64,000 bases of DNA from Alphaproteobacteria bacterium. GTDB taxonomy: Bacteria; Pseudomonadota; Alphaproteobacteria; Rhizobiales; JAJFHC01. The notes beneath the pieces were generated by a model, which saw only the letters and a list, made by a program, of their open reading frames with translations, made no database searches and had not been told where the DNA came from. The stretch spans positions 62,001 to 126,000 of the forward strand of contig JAJFHD010000096.1 of assembly GCA_021775805.1 (NCBI GenBank). The letters run 5' to 3'. This document shows, in pieces, positions 1-9,430 of the stretch (position 1 is its first letter; each line of letters opens with the position of its first letter). Made by a program: the position numbers and the translations under genes.

Positions 1-23
1 GCCGCTGCGGCAAGCGCAGACAT
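1..23 (-). CDS. Start of an unidentified gene leaving the window
   Basis: A minus-strand ATG lies at 23-21 and is followed by open codons (M S A L A A A) to the window edge. A GGGAG Shine-Dalgarno sequence (plus-strand ctccc at 31-35) sits 7 nt upstream of it. Only seven codons are visible, so no product can be named. The call rests solely on the well-placed ribosome binding site and the otherwise empty upstream stretch. Confidence 0.35.
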
Positions 24-491
24 CGTGTCACTCCCAGACCGGTTGAATAGGTTGAACTCAGGGGCGTGTTGCCGGAAATGGAAACACCCCCCAATTTCCC
101 TTATCCCTAATTGACATGTCCGTCACGAGGAATCGCGCGTGGCCTCAATCCAATTCACTTTCCAGGTAAAGACTGAATGCAGACTTGTTCGCTCTCCGCT
201 CCAACGAAAAAGGCCCGCATTAGGCAAGGTTCTGAACCACGCTGTCGCGTGTCCGGGAAACAATATTTCCCGTTTCCCGTGCGCGATGCAGTACGTCAGT
301 GCTGCGTCGCAGACACGGGATCGCTCCAACCTCAAGACCTGCTGTTTGTAAGACCCCGGCACGCTATAGTTTGTTCGGGGAATGGAGATCATGTCGCAAT
401 CCGTTCAACCACGACCTGCGTTTCCCGGACAAACAAAGTGGAGACCGGGAGCCAAACAATCGACATTCACCGGGCTGCTAACACCGTTGCC
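24..491. other. Gene-poor stretch, nothing recognised
   Basis: This roughly 470-base stretch carries only short overlapping frames in several registers with no convincing protein-like composition or ribosome binding site. It presumably holds the promoter of the minus-strand gene starting at 23 and the 3' end of the hydratase-like gene transcript. I see no tRNA, repeat or terminator in it. Confidence 0.4.
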
Positions 492-1277
492 TCAGATCAC
501 ATCGAGGTGAACCGCTCCAAGGCCGGAAAACTCAACCGTGACGCGGCCTGTGCGATCAATCCAGAACATGTCCGTGGCGGTGCCCGTATTGTGAATTTGG
601 CCCGCCTTCAGGCCGTCGCCGTCCCGGGAGCGTGCGTTGGCAAGCCAGACGAAGGCGTCCATCGGATCACCCAGCACGTTGGCGCCATAACCTTCTCGCA
701 CGACGTTGCCGTCGACCGTCAGGGTCACGGCACAATTGACAAGGTCGATGGTCTGCCACGCCTCAACACCGTCGCCGTAAACCAGGGCACCGTCGGTTCC
801 ATTGTCGGCAATCACGGAGAAGACATTCTGTTCGGGCCAGTTCTCAAGGTGGCCGGCCACGACTTCGATGGTCGGATGGACGCTGGCGACGGCTGCCTCG
901 ATCTCGGCCCGTTTGTAGGGTGCCTCGCGGCCTGGAAGGTCGCGGGACAAGCGGAACCCGAATTCACACTCCAGGACGATCGGCGGAAAAGCCTCGGCCT
1001 CCAGCCGTGCCGGCGACGGCAGGATGTATTGCGAGAACAGCCTTGCATAGTAAGGTTCGTCGAGTTTGAGGATCTCCTGGATCCGGGTGTTCGTGCAGGC
1101 GCAAAACCACCCGCCGACTTCCCAGCCCAGCATTTCCACGAACCGGCCCTGAACCGCGTAGGCTTCTTCCAGTGTCCGCGGCCGGCAGTCTTCCGGCAAA
1201 CCCGCCATGACTTTGTTTTCAAGCCTTGCCGCTGTCAGGCACCGGGCGGCCTCTTCAATCTGGTTTTCTGTCAGCAC
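492..1277 (-). CDS. 2-keto-4-pentenoate hydratase-like protein (FAH/MhpD superfamily)
   Basis: This 261-residue protein resembles MhpD/DmpH-type 2-keto-4-pentenoate hydratases and 4-oxalocrotonate decarboxylases, which act on 2-keto acids from aromatic meta-cleavage with a divalent metal. Visible family features are the N-terminal helix with RTLEEAYAVQ (about residues 34-43), an acidic metal-site segment with ECEFGFRL, and a C-terminal NTGTATD segment. Length fits the family (about 260). I prefer the GTG at 1277 because GAGG lies 6 nt upstream; a TTG at 1289 is the alternative. No other meta-cleavage genes are nearby, so the substrate is unknown. It is divergent from the aminotransferase at 1446. 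Confidence 0.8.
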   Translation of the reverse strand: MLTENQIEEAARCLTAARLENKVMAGLPEDCRPRTLEEAYAVQGRFVEMLGWEVGGWFCACTNTRIQEILKLDEPYYARLFSQYILPSPARLEAEAFPPIVLECEFGFRLSRDLPGREAPYKRAEIEAAVASVHPTIEVVAGHLENWPEQNVFSVIADNGTDGALVYGDGVEAWQTIDLVNCAVTLTVDGNVVREGYGANVLGDPMDAFVWLANARSRDGDGLKAGQIHNTGTATDMFWIDRTGRVTVEFSGLGAVHLDVI

Positions 1278-1445
1278 GACGAGCCTCAATCAATGGTTGC
1301 GAGTCCTACCCTAGGTCCGCTCTTGCATTGCTGCAATCGAACTTTGGCTCAGTCTTGCCGATCAAAGGACTCGAAATCTTTGTGCAAGACCGCTACGAAG
1401 TGACAATTATCGCACCACCCGCCACAACCCCAACCGGATACCTTC

Positions 1446-2615
1446 ATGACACCGACGCCCGCCGCAAACCCGCTTCTTCGCGACACCGCAACCCCGCCGA
1501 TACCCGAGGCCCGTGGCTGGCTTTCCGGCTACAAGGGAGATTTCGGTGATGTCGTCGATTTGTCCCAGGCGGTGCCGGGATATCCACCCCATCCCGAATT
1601 GCTCAACCAGCTTTCGGTTGCCGCCGGAACCGTCGCCGCTGCGGACTATGGCGACATCCAGGGTGATCTCGATCTTCGCGAGGCGCTGGTCGAGGACGTG
1701 AACGCGCTCTATCGATCCTGCATAAATCCGGAAAACATTGCAATCACGGCCGGATGCAATCAGGCTTTTTTCGTCGCCATGACCGCACTGGCCCAGGCCG
1801 GCGACCGGGTCATCCTCGCCCAGCCATGGTACTTCAACCACGAGATGACCCTGCAGATGCTCGGCATCGGCATCGCCCCTCTGGAATGCCGGGCCGAAAA
1901 CGGATTCATCCCCGATCCCGACCAAGCCGAAAAACTCATTGATGGTTCCGTGCGGGCAATCGTGCTGATCTCGCCCAACAATCCCACCGGAGCGATCTAT
2001 CCGCCGGAGACCCTGGCGGCGTTTGCGCGAGTATGCAGGCGCAAGGGCATCTGGCTCATCGTCGACGAGACCTATCGCGATTTCCTGCCCGAGGCCGGGG
2101 TCGCACCGCACACGTTACTGGCAGACGAAGAGCTGGCCGGCAACGTCATCCATCTCTACAGTTTTTCCAAGACCTATTGCGTGCCCGGCCACCGTGTCGG
2201 CGCCATGATCATGCCGACGGCACTGGCAAGCGAGGTTGCCAAGGTTCTTGATTGCCTGCAGATCTGCGCGCCCCGCGCCGCCCAGACCGCCCTTGCCTGG
2301 GCCATTCCCGGCGTTGTCCAGTGGCGCGAGGAGAACCGACGCACAATTCTGCAGCGTGCCGATGCCTTCCGTGCCGTCATCAATGCCTCCGACGGCTGGT
2401 CGGTATCGTCCATCGGCGCCTATTTCGCTTACCTGCAGCACCCATTCGATGAGGCCTCGTCGCTTGAAATCTCAAAGCGTCTGGCTGGCGAAAAAGGCAT
2501 CCTGACACTGCCCGGATCGTTTTTCGGAGCCGGTCAGGAGTCCCACCTGCGCATAGCATTTGCCAATGCGACCCGGCAGGTCATTGCAGGACTCGCGGGC
2601 CGTTTCGCGCTCTGA
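1446..2615 (+). CDS. PLP-dependent class I/II aminotransferase
   Basis: This 389-residue fold-type I aminotransferase shows the expected landmarks: SPNNPTG (residues 176-182), the PLP-binding Asp in VDETY (D207), the Schiff-base lysine in SFSKTY (K242), and a C-terminal substrate-carboxylate Arg in HLRIAF. It should transfer an amino group between an amino acid and a 2-oxo acid in the cytoplasm. The specificity cannot be read from the sequence. It stands alone, divergent from the hydratase-like gene and convergent with the FMN reductase, 10 bp from that gene's stop. Confidence 0.88.
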   Translation: MTPTPAANPLLRDTATPPIPEARGWLSGYKGDFGDVVDLSQAVPGYPPHPELLNQLSVAAGTVAAADYGDIQGDLDLREALVEDVNALYRSCINPENIAITAGCNQAFFVAMTALAQAGDRVILAQPWYFNHEMTLQMLGIGIAPLECRAENGFIPDPDQAEKLIDGSVRAIVLISPNNPTGAIYPPETLAAFARVCRRKGIWLIVDETYRDFLPEAGVAPHTLLADEELAGNVIHLYSFSKTYCVPGHRVGAMIMPTALASEVAKVLDCLQICAPRAAQTALAWAIPGVVQWREENRRTILQRADAFRAVINASDGWSVSSIGAYFAYLQHPFDEASSLEISKRLAGEKGILTLPGSFFGAGQESHLRIAFANATRQVIAGLAGRFAL

Positions 2616-2625
2616 ATTCCGGTTG

Positions 2626-3189
2626 TCAGGCATCGACAGTCCGTTTGGCGCCCTGTACTTCCGAATGCAATTTGAGGACCGCCGCGGTCAGGTCGTGTTG
2701 GCGGTCATCGTTCTTGAACCGCAGATTTTCAAAATCGAATTCATTGTGGAAATCGCCCACGCTGAACGTGCCAACAACCTGCCCACCCCACCACGGCATC
2801 AGGGTTTCGACATTGGCCAGATTAGTCCGGCCACCGCCGCCACCAGGCGAGGCGCTCATCAACAAGACCGGCTTGTCCTGAAAGATCTTGCCGCCCATGC
2901 GCGACAGCCAGTCGATCAGGTTCTTGAAAATCGCCGGCATCGAGCCGTTGTGTTCGGGACTGGAAATCAGAAACCCGTCGTGTTCTGAAAACAATGCCTT
3001 CAGCTTGTGAGCGTCATCCGGAAAGCCATCTGCCTCTTCGATATCGATGCTGTAGACCGGAAGCGGAAAGTCGCGGATATCGATTACCGTCACCTCTGCC
3101 GTTGCCGCTTGCGTTGCAGCCATCCTGACAAGCTGCTGGTTGATCGAGTTGGAACTGCTGCTGCCTGAAAAGGCGAGGATCTTCTTCAT
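2626..3189 (-). CDS. NADPH-dependent FMN reductase family protein
   Basis: This 187-residue flavodoxin-like protein has the N-terminal phosphate-binding loop of the family (AFSGSSSSNSIN, residues 5-16) and the signature SPEHNGSMP near residue 78, followed by the helix FKNLIDWLSR. Members reduce FMN or quinones with NAD(P)H. The gene starts 140 bp from, and divergent to, the LysR regulator at 3330, so it is the likely target of that regulator. The intergenic region carries an inverted repeat. The natural substrate (quinone, azo dye, chromate or free flavin) is not determinable. Confidence 0.87.
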   Translation of the reverse strand: MKKILAFSGSSSSNSINQQLVRMAATQAATAEVTVIDIRDFPLPVYSIDIEEADGFPDDAHKLKALFSEHDGFLISSPEHNGSMPAIFKNLIDWLSRMGGKIFQDKPVLLMSASPGGGGGRTNLANVETLMPWWGGQVVGTFSVGDFHNEFDFENLRFKNDDRQHDLTAAVLKLHSEVQGAKRTVDA

Positions 3190-3296
3190 CGGTCGGTCTC
3201 CTGTTCGTGCCTGTTCTGATCGGCGTCAAAACCGGCATCTCTCTAATCGTGATTTGCAAATAGGTTGTTTCCGTTCAATTTATAATAGTATGTTAT

Positions 3297-3311
3297 GAAA
3301 CTCACTGTTTC
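3297..3311. promoter_or_regulatory. Candidate LysR operator (GAAAC-N5-GTTTC)
   Basis: A perfect 5-bp inverted repeat, GAAAC-TCACT-GTTTC, lies in the AT-rich divergent intergenic region between the FMN reductase and its LysR-type neighbour. A TATAAT hexamer lies just upstream at 3281-3286. LysR regulators typically bind such interrupted dyads with autoregulation. The assignment is by position and symmetry only. Confidence 0.4.
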
Positions 3312-3329
3312 CATTTGAATCACAATTAA

Positions 3330-4244
3330 ATGCTGAACGGTATAGATATCTTCGTTGCTGTGGTCGACGCAGGCAGCTTTTCCAAAGCAGCCGACCGCCT
3401 CAACAAGTCCAAATCCCATGTCAGCAAGGCCGTCGCCCGGCTTGAGAACAGGCTCGGCGCACGGCTTCTGAACCGGACGACCCGGTCGATCAGCCTGACC
3501 GATGCCGGCCGTTCCTATTTCGATCAGTGCAGCCAGATCGTCGCCGACGCGGAACAGGCCGCCCGCAGCGTCACCGATACACACGCGGCACCGCGCGGGC
3601 TCCTGAAGGTGAGCATCCCGGTCAGCTTTGGCCATAGCGACGTGGCGCCGGTTCTGCCGGAGTTCCTGCGTGCAAACCCTGACGTGACGCTGGATATCGA
3701 ACTGAACGACCGCCGTGTCGACGTAATTGCAGAAGGCTACGACGTCGTTCTTCGGATAGGAGAACTGAAGGATTCAAATTTGGTCGCCCGCCAGATCAGC
3801 ACCGTGCGCGGCTTCACGGTGGCTTCCCCGGAATACTGGAACCGGCATGGCAGGCCCAAACATCCCTTGGAACTGGCAGGCCACGCCTGCATCACCTATG
3901 CCCTGATCCACGCCCCGGCCCGTTGGGAGTACCAGGACGCCTCTGGCAAATCGATCGGCGTGGACGTGACCTCAAGGATCCAATGCAACAGCGCTGAACT
4001 GGAGCGCGTTCTGGCCGTGGCTGGTCTCGGCGTCGGGCGGATACCGGATTTCGCCTGCGCCAAAGAGATCGAAGCCGGCCTGCTCGAACCTGTCCTGAGT
4101 GAGTTTGCCCGCCCGCCCTTCGGCATGTACGCGGTCTACCCGCACCGCCGCCACCTGTCGCCGAAGGTCAGGTCATTTGTCGATTTTCTGGTCGAGAAGT
4201 TCGGAACAGGCAGAAACAGGACAAACATGTCCGAACAGTCTTGA
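3330..4244 (+). CDS. LysR-family transcriptional regulator
   Basis: This 304-residue protein has an N-terminal winged helix-turn-helix (residues about 1-60, including AGSFSKAADRLNKSKSHVSK) and a periplasmic-binding-protein-like effector domain (about 88-290). It belongs to the large subgroup next to reductases and oxidoreductases whose C-terminal domain begins LKVSIPVSFG. Length is typical for LysR proteins. It is divergently arranged with the FMN reductase gene and probably controls it and itself. The inducer is unknown. Confidence 0.92.
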   Translation: MLNGIDIFVAVVDAGSFSKAADRLNKSKSHVSKAVARLENRLGARLLNRTTRSISLTDAGRSYFDQCSQIVADAEQAARSVTDTHAAPRGLLKVSIPVSFGHSDVAPVLPEFLRANPDVTLDIELNDRRVDVIAEGYDVVLRIGELKDSNLVARQISTVRGFTVASPEYWNRHGRPKHPLELAGHACITYALIHAPARWEYQDASGKSIGVDVTSRIQCNSAELERVLAVAGLGVGRIPDFACAKEIEAGLLEPVLSEFARPPFGMYAVYPHRRHLSPKVRSFVDFLVEKFGTGRNRTNMSEQS

Positions 4245-4520
4245 AAAAATGGAACCGCCGATGGCAGGATCGCGAATCCGGTCTTGCTTCTGTCGCACGG
4301 CGGTCGTGTCGTGCGATAGAGATCACGCAGGGCCGCTGTCCTTGCGTCGGTGGCGTGAATTCCAAGTGCATTTCGATCGACCAAACCTTCGCGAAGTTCC
4401 CAACCGCACGGCACATGGAGAATGGTAGCCGCAGCCTGATATCCACATGACATCAATTGGCAGGTGAAATAGGCTGAGCCTGTCTGACAGTGTCTCAGGA
4501 CAACGGAAGGGGAACAACAC

Positions 4521-6395
4521 ATGGATTGGCGCAGGGCCTATTCTTCGAGTTTCAGCAGTTACTCCTCGGAACAGAGCTACAGCCCGCCGCTGACAAGTTA
4601 CAGCGGCATGCCCGGCAGCAACGAGATGCGCGGCGCCGATATAATCGCCGAATATCTCGTCAAGGAAAAGGTGCCCTACATTCTGGGGTATGCCGGTCAT
4701 GGCGCGATTGGCCTGCTCGACGGGATCTACAAGCAGACTGACAAGATCAGGCACATCTCACCCCGGATCGAGCAAGGTGCGGGGTTCATGGCCGACGTCT
4801 ATTTCCGGCTCACGGGGCAACCGCTTGCCGTCTATGCCTCCACCGGTCCAGGCCCCATGAACATGATGATTTCCGTGGCCAATGCCTTTTATGACAACTC
4901 GGCTTTTTTTGTCATCACGGGCCAGGTGCCTACCACCCAGGTCAACAGCGGCGCGCTCCAGGATGACTACCGCTACAACGGCGACATGTCCGCGATCTTT
5001 CAACCGGTCGTGAAAAAGTCGTTTCGCATTCGCAAGGTCGAGGAGTTGTGCCGCGCCTTGCCGGAGGCGTTTCAGTTGATGCGGACCGGACGCCCCGGCC
5101 CGGTTCATTTCGATATGCCCTATGATCTCTACATCGAGTCGGCACCGGTGAGCACACCCGATCCCCTACAGAACACTCCAGCCTATGAACACAGAAGCAG
5201 CATTTCCGATTACTCGATTGAACGCGCCCTGCAACTGCTGTGTTCATCGGAACGGCCCCTGATCCTGGCCGGCGGCGGCATCCGGGTAGCGGATGCGTAC
5301 GAAGAGCTTCGGGTGCTTGCCGAACAACTCGAGATTCCGGTGTACACCTCGTTCATGGGCAAGGGATCACTGCCCTATGACCACAAGCTCCATTTGGGCA
5401 TTGCCGGTGTCTGGGGCGACTATCCCGCTACCGAAGCATGCCGGAATGCGGACGTCATTCTTGCCATCGGTGCCCGGTTCAACGATCTGCATACCGGTTC
5501 GTGGATTCCCGGCTACGTCTACAACATACCGCCGACGAAGCTGATCCAGGTCGATATCGACGCCAACGAAATCGGCCGTAATTATCCCGTCGAGATCGGC
5601 ATCACCGGCGATGCCAAGCAGTTTCTGGGCCAGGCAATCAAGATTGCAAAAGGCAAGGCACTGCGACTGAAAACCGGGGACAACTGGCGGCGTGAAATTC
5701 AGGGTTGGCAGTCAGAGTGGCGCAATTTCTGCGAGCCGTTTGAACGCAGCGCGGAGGTTCCGATCGAGCCGCGCCGCATGCTCGCGGACATGAACCGCCT
5801 GTCACCGCCCGGAACGGTCATGGTCGACGATATCGGCAATTGCCAGGTCTGGTCCGAACAGTACTGGCAAACCAAAATTCCGGGCACCCACATGACGTCC
5901 GGCGGTTTCGCGGCGATGGGCTTTGGCGTCTGCGGCGTATTGGGCGCCCGGTTGGCGCGACCTGATTCACCCTGCGTCACACTATGCGGCGACGGTGGTT
6001 TCATGATGTGGCCCCATGCAGTGGCCACGGCGGTGGAGTACAATTTGCCAGCCGTGTGGGTGGTGCAGAACAACTATGCGATCGGAACCATCAGGGATCT
6101 TCAGAGGGTCTATCTCGACGGCCGTGAACTGGGCACCAGTTTTGTCAATGAACAAACCGGGCAATTGTGGAACCCGGATTTTGCCGCTATGGCACAAGCG
6201 ATGGGCGGCAGGGGCATCCGGATCGAACATCCCGACCAGTTCGCGGACGCCTATGCGGAAGCGCTGCATTCAAACATCCCTACCGTACTGGACGTCGTCA
6301 TCAACAGAGACACCGGTGTTCCGGTCACCGGCACCTGGCAGATGCCGCCAATCCCGGAAGTGCAGCCGACGTTCGGTCAGCGCAAGGTTCGTTAG
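4521..6395 (+). CDS. ThDP-dependent enzyme, acetolactate synthase large-subunit family
   Basis: This 624-residue protein has the three-domain layout of acetohydroxyacid synthase-like enzymes. The N-terminal pyrimidine-binding domain has the activating Glu in RIEQGAGFMAD (about residue 84). A central domain with an acetolactate synthase-like LAGGGIR segment follows. The C-terminal diphosphate domain has GDGGFM (about residue 491), ending in the NN of the GDG-(X)n-NN motif. The start at 4521 is supported by GGAAGGGG seven bases upstream. It adds an odd Ser/Tyr-rich leader (about residues 8-28) before the conserved domain. No ilvN-type regulatory subunit is adjacent, so biosynthetic acetolactate synthase is unlikely; a lyase or decarboxylase of related type is more probable. 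Confidence 0.85.
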   Translation: MDWRRAYSSSFSSYSSEQSYSPPLTSYSGMPGSNEMRGADIIAEYLVKEKVPYILGYAGHGAIGLLDGIYKQTDKIRHISPRIEQGAGFMADVYFRLTGQPLAVYASTGPGPMNMMISVANAFYDNSAFFVITGQVPTTQVNSGALQDDYRYNGDMSAIFQPVVKKSFRIRKVEELCRALPEAFQLMRTGRPGPVHFDMPYDLYIESAPVSTPDPLQNTPAYEHRSSISDYSIERALQLLCSSERPLILAGGGIRVADAYEELRVLAEQLEIPVYTSFMGKGSLPYDHKLHLGIAGVWGDYPATEACRNADVILAIGARFNDLHTGSWIPGYVYNIPPTKLIQVDIDANEIGRNYPVEIGITGDAKQFLGQAIKIAKGKALRLKTGDNWRREIQGWQSEWRNFCEPFERSAEVPIEPRRMLADMNRLSPPGTVMVDDIGNCQVWSEQYWQTKIPGTHMTSGGFAAMGFGVCGVLGARLARPDSPCVTLCGDGGFMMWPHAVATAVEYNLPAVWVVQNNYAIGTIRDLQRVYLDGRELGTSFVNEQTGQLWNPDFAAMAQAMGGRGIRIEHPDQFADAYAEALHSNIPTVLDVVINRDTGVPVTGTWQMPPIPEVQPTFGQRKVR

Positions 6396-6414
6396 CTGAA
6401 CGCGCGCCGAGAGT

Positions 6415-6927
6415 TTAATAGGACCAGGAGGCATACTCCGGGTTACGGTCTTTCATGTCCCGGTAAAGCCAGACCATGCGATCCAGAAACCACAGTTTCC
6501 CCAGAATGATCAGTACCAACCCCAGCAACGTTTCCACCGGCGCGAACATCACAAGACCGTAGACCAGGGGCACCAGACCAAGACCGGAGACCGCGCTCAG
6601 GATATGTGCCATCGTTATGTGATGCTCCGGGATCGACAGCGTTTTCCGGTTCAGCCAGACCCGCTCGCCAAAAGTAGCTTCCGACGCCCAGTGCTTTGTC
6701 GTTGCAGGCTTTGGAAATGCCCGGGGGTTGAGTACGGTCCATACGACCAGCAGGCCCACTGGCACAAGACACCACCAACCGACCCACGCCCGGCACCAGA
6801 TGGCGGGCACAAGCAGCGGCAGGATCCAGAACCGGGTCCACACGCTCCATGGATTGGCATGACGCTTCCAGGTCGCATCGTCCATCGCCATGAGCCTTGC
6901 CAGCCAGCTGCCATAGTTCATGCTCAC
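6415..6927 (-). CDS. Membrane protein, DUF6653-like
   Basis: This 170-residue integral membrane protein starts with a soluble MDDATWKRHANPWSVWTRF segment and then has about four hydrophobic segments (roughly residues 33-46, 50-68, 110-128 and 130-148). It ends in an aromatic and charged tail. The N-terminal HANPWSVWTR is what I associate with DUF6653 family proteins, whose function is unknown. It is convergent with the ThDP enzyme, whose stop is 20 bp away, and lies downstream of the NHL protein on the same strand. Confidence 0.7.
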   Translation of the reverse strand: MSMNYGSWLARLMAMDDATWKRHANPWSVWTRFWILPLLVPAIWCRAWVGWWCLVPVGLLVVWTVLNPRAFPKPATTKHWASEATFGERVWLNRKTLSIPEHHITMAHILSAVSGLGLVPLVYGLVMFAPVETLLGLVLIILGKLWFLDRMVWLYRDMKDRNPEYASWSY

Positions 6928-6970
6928 GCGTTTTGCTCCCTCGCCAGACTGCGATCACGAACAGGGGGAT

Positions 6971-7831
6971 TCAATTCAGATCTATCGTGTACTTGACCAC
7001 CCGGTTGTTGCCGGAGTCGGAAATCCACACCGTGTCGCCGCGTGTCTCGACACCCTCGGGCGTCGTGAATTTGCCGGGCCCCCGTTCGGCACGACCTGAA
7101 CCCAGAACCATGATGAGATGTCCGTCCTCGCCTATGATTTTGACCGTATGACTGTTCTTGTCTGCTGCAATGATCGTCCCGTTGGCCAGGATATCCTGAT
7201 ACCGGACACCGTTGAAATTGTAAGGCGGGCCCTTCAGCTCTCGCACGATCTCAAGATCAGGTGTCAGCAGAAGCATGCGGTTGTTTCCGGCATCAGACAG
7301 CCAAATGTCGCCTTGGGCGGTGCGCTCAAGATCGTGGGGAGACGACAGACCCTTGAGTTCTGCCACGGCCTTGCCGTTCAGGAAGGCAACAACGTTTCCC
7401 GACCATGCACCGGCTACGTAGACCCGGCCGTTCGGATGGGCGAGCACACCTTCCGGTCCTCGAATTCGGGCATCGATTTCACCCACCAGTGTGGCGGTCA
7501 ATCCCGCCATGTCATAGATGGTCACGCGGTTGTTATGCGTGTCGGCAACATAGGCACGGCCCTGAGCATCAAAATCGATATCATGGGTACCCGACTGGTG
7601 ATCCGCTCCGAACACGCCAGTAAGCTCCAGGCTCTCGGGATCGAGGATTGCTATCCGATTGTTCCCGACATCGGCAACAAACAGGCGTTTGCCATCGGGC
7701 GATAGCTTCAGGTCGTGCGGGTTGTCTAGCGGCACTTCGCTGGCGCCCACAAACGTTGCCTTGGGTTCGCCCGTCGCAGACGGTACGGACAAACAAACGA
7801 CAATCAACGCAATTGTAAAACGTCGGATCAT
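6971..7831 (-). CDS. Exported NHL-repeat beta-propeller protein
   Basis: The chosen start at 7831 gives a 286-residue protein opening with a clear signal peptide (MIRRFTIALIVVCLS, Ala-rich cleavage region near residue 20). An in-frame start 36 bases further out would add an unlikely leader. The mature part consists of NHL repeats with recurring VADxxNNR signatures (VADVGNNRIA, VADTHNNRVT, LSDAGNNRML, ISDSGNNRVV), consistent with a six-bladed propeller. Such proteins act as periplasmic binding platforms or lactonase-like enzymes. No catalytic role can be assigned here. Confidence 0.85.
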   Translation of the reverse strand: MIRRFTIALIVVCLSVPSATGEPKATFVGASEVPLDNPHDLKLSPDGKRLFVADVGNNRIAILDPESLELTGVFGADHQSGTHDIDFDAQGRAYVADTHNNRVTIYDMAGLTATLVGEIDARIRGPEGVLAHPNGRVYVAGAWSGNVVAFLNGKAVAELKGLSSPHDLERTAQGDIWLSDAGNNRMLLLTPDLEIVRELKGPPYNFNGVRYQDILANGTIIAADKNSHTVKIIGEDGHLIMVLGSGRAERGPGKFTTPEGVETRGDTVWISDSGNNRVVKYTIDLN

Positions 7832-8068
7832 GTTGTGATCTTCGCAAACAGTAGATGGACATTGCAAGAAAGTGTCGCTTCACTTTTCCGCAAAAAGGCA
7901 ATGCCGCAACGATCGTACAACAAACCGCCCGGATTTGGGCACGCTGAACCGGTGTTCGCGACAGAGTACCACATCAGCGCGTTTGAAGATGGCCGGACAC
8001 TGAAGATAGGCATACATTGCATCGGTAGTCGACGATCGTTCCTTTGAGCACACGCAAGGATCAAGCTG

Positions 8069-9430
8069 TTGATAAAAAAACTCCTTTTTATTCCGCCAGT
8101 GCTTCTCGGCATTGCCGTTTTGTACCTTGCGGCCAGTGGTCGGCAGACGCCCGAACGCAAACCGCCGGAGGAACGCGCCCGCGCCGTCAGGGTGATCACC
8201 GCTGAACCGGTCACGCTGGTGCCGCGCGTGACCGGGTTTGGCAGTGTCTATCCCGGCACGGTCTGGAGTTCGATCGCCCAGATCGCCGGCGAGGTGGTCT
8301 ACGTGCACCCCGACCTCAAGAAGGGCACCATCCTTGCTGCCGGAACGGAACTCATCCGTATTTCCGAAGCCGACTTCCTTCTGGCAACCAGCCAGGCGCA
8401 GGCGAACATCCGCTCGGCGGAAGCAAAGCTGGCAGAGCTGAAGATTACCGAAACCAACACCGCCGACCTGTTGAAAATCGAACGGCGCGGCCTGGACCTG
8501 CGTGAGGCGGAATTGGCGCGCAAGCAGGATTTGCTGGATCGCGGCACCGTCGCCCGCTCGGCGCTTGACCTTGAACAGCGCGAGACCCTGGCCCAGCGCA
8601 AGAAGGTTCAGGATCTCGAAAACACCCTGCGCCTGTTGCCGACCCAGAGTACGGTGCAGGAGGAACAGATCGCCGTCTACAAGACGCAGCTCGATTCCGC
8701 GAAGCTCGATCTTGCCCGTACCCGCATCACGTTGCCGTTCGACGCGAGGATCGCAACGGTGAATGTCGAGGCCGCCCAATACGTTCAGACCGGCGGCACC
8801 CTTGTGACCGCGGACAGTCTCGATGTGGCTGAAGTGGAAGCGCAAATACCGATTTCACAATTCCGGTCGATGATCCGCGCCGGCACCCCGGAAAATCTGC
8901 CTGATGGCATGACCGCCCAGTCCCTGTCGCGTATCGTTGAGACGATCGGCCTTGAGGCAACCGTTCGGCTGCGCGCCGGCGGTGAGGTGGTCGAGTGGCC
9001 TGCACGCTTTGCCCGTATCAGCGACACGGTCGACCCAAAGACCAGAACCGTCGGTGCCATCGTTGCGGTCGACGGCGCCTACGCCAAGGCCGCCCCCGGC
9101 AAGCGTCCGCCCCTGTCAAAGGGCATGTTTGTGGAAATCGAACTGCGTACGCGCGCCATAAAAGACCGTATAGTCGTGCCGCGGGCTGCACTTCACGACG
9201 GCAAACTCTACATCGTCAATGCCGAACGCCGGTTGGAAATCCGCACCGTGAACGTTAATCTTTATCAAGGTGACATTGCCATTGTCGCCGACGGCATCCG
9301 CGCTGGCGATACGATTGTCGTCTCCGACCTGGTGCCTGCGGTCGATGGCATGCTCCTGACGCCTGAAAGCGATCTGGTATTGTCGACGCGTCTCAAAGCC
9401 GAAGCGGCCGGCGAGACGCCGCCCCAATGA
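8069..9430 (+). CDS. RND efflux periplasmic adaptor (HlyD/AcrA family)
   Basis: This 453-residue membrane-fusion protein begins at a TTG with AGGA eight bases upstream. One N-terminal transmembrane anchor (about residues 4-22) leads into the periplasm. It is followed by a first lipoyl half (PGTVWSSIAQIAGEVVYVHPDL), a long alpha-helical hairpin (about 100-210, rich in Ala, Glu, Leu and Gln), the second lipoyl half, a beta-barrel domain and a membrane-proximal domain. It would couple the inner-membrane pump encoded by the overlapping downstream gene to an outer-membrane channel, which is not encoded here. The stop overlaps the pump start (ATGA). Confidence 0.9.
   Translation: MIKKLLFIPPVLLGIAVLYLAASGRQTPERKPPEERARAVRVITAEPVTLVPRVTGFGSVYPGTVWSSIAQIAGEVVYVHPDLKKGTILAAGTELIRISEADFLLATSQAQANIRSAEAKLAELKITETNTADLLKIERRGLDLREAELARKQDLLDRGTVARSALDLEQRETLAQRKKVQDLENTLRLLPTQSTVQEEQIAVYKTQLDSAKLDLARTRITLPFDARIATVNVEAAQYVQTGGTLVTADSLDVAEVEAQIPISQFRSMIRAGTPENLPDGMTAQSLSRIVETIGLEATVRLRAGGEVVEWPARFARISDTVDPKTRTVGAIVAVDGAYAKAAPGKRPPLSKGMFVEIELRTRAIKDRIVVPRAALHDGKLYIVNAERRLEIRTVNVNLYQGDIAIVADGIRAGDTIVVSDLVPAVDGMLLTPESDLVLSTRLKAEAAGETPPQ

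Noticed and set aside
177..1403. Plus-strand 408-codon frame opposite the hydratase-like gene
   Set aside because: Its translation is a shadow, with no family resemblance, while the minus strand gives a clear FAH-superfamily protein.
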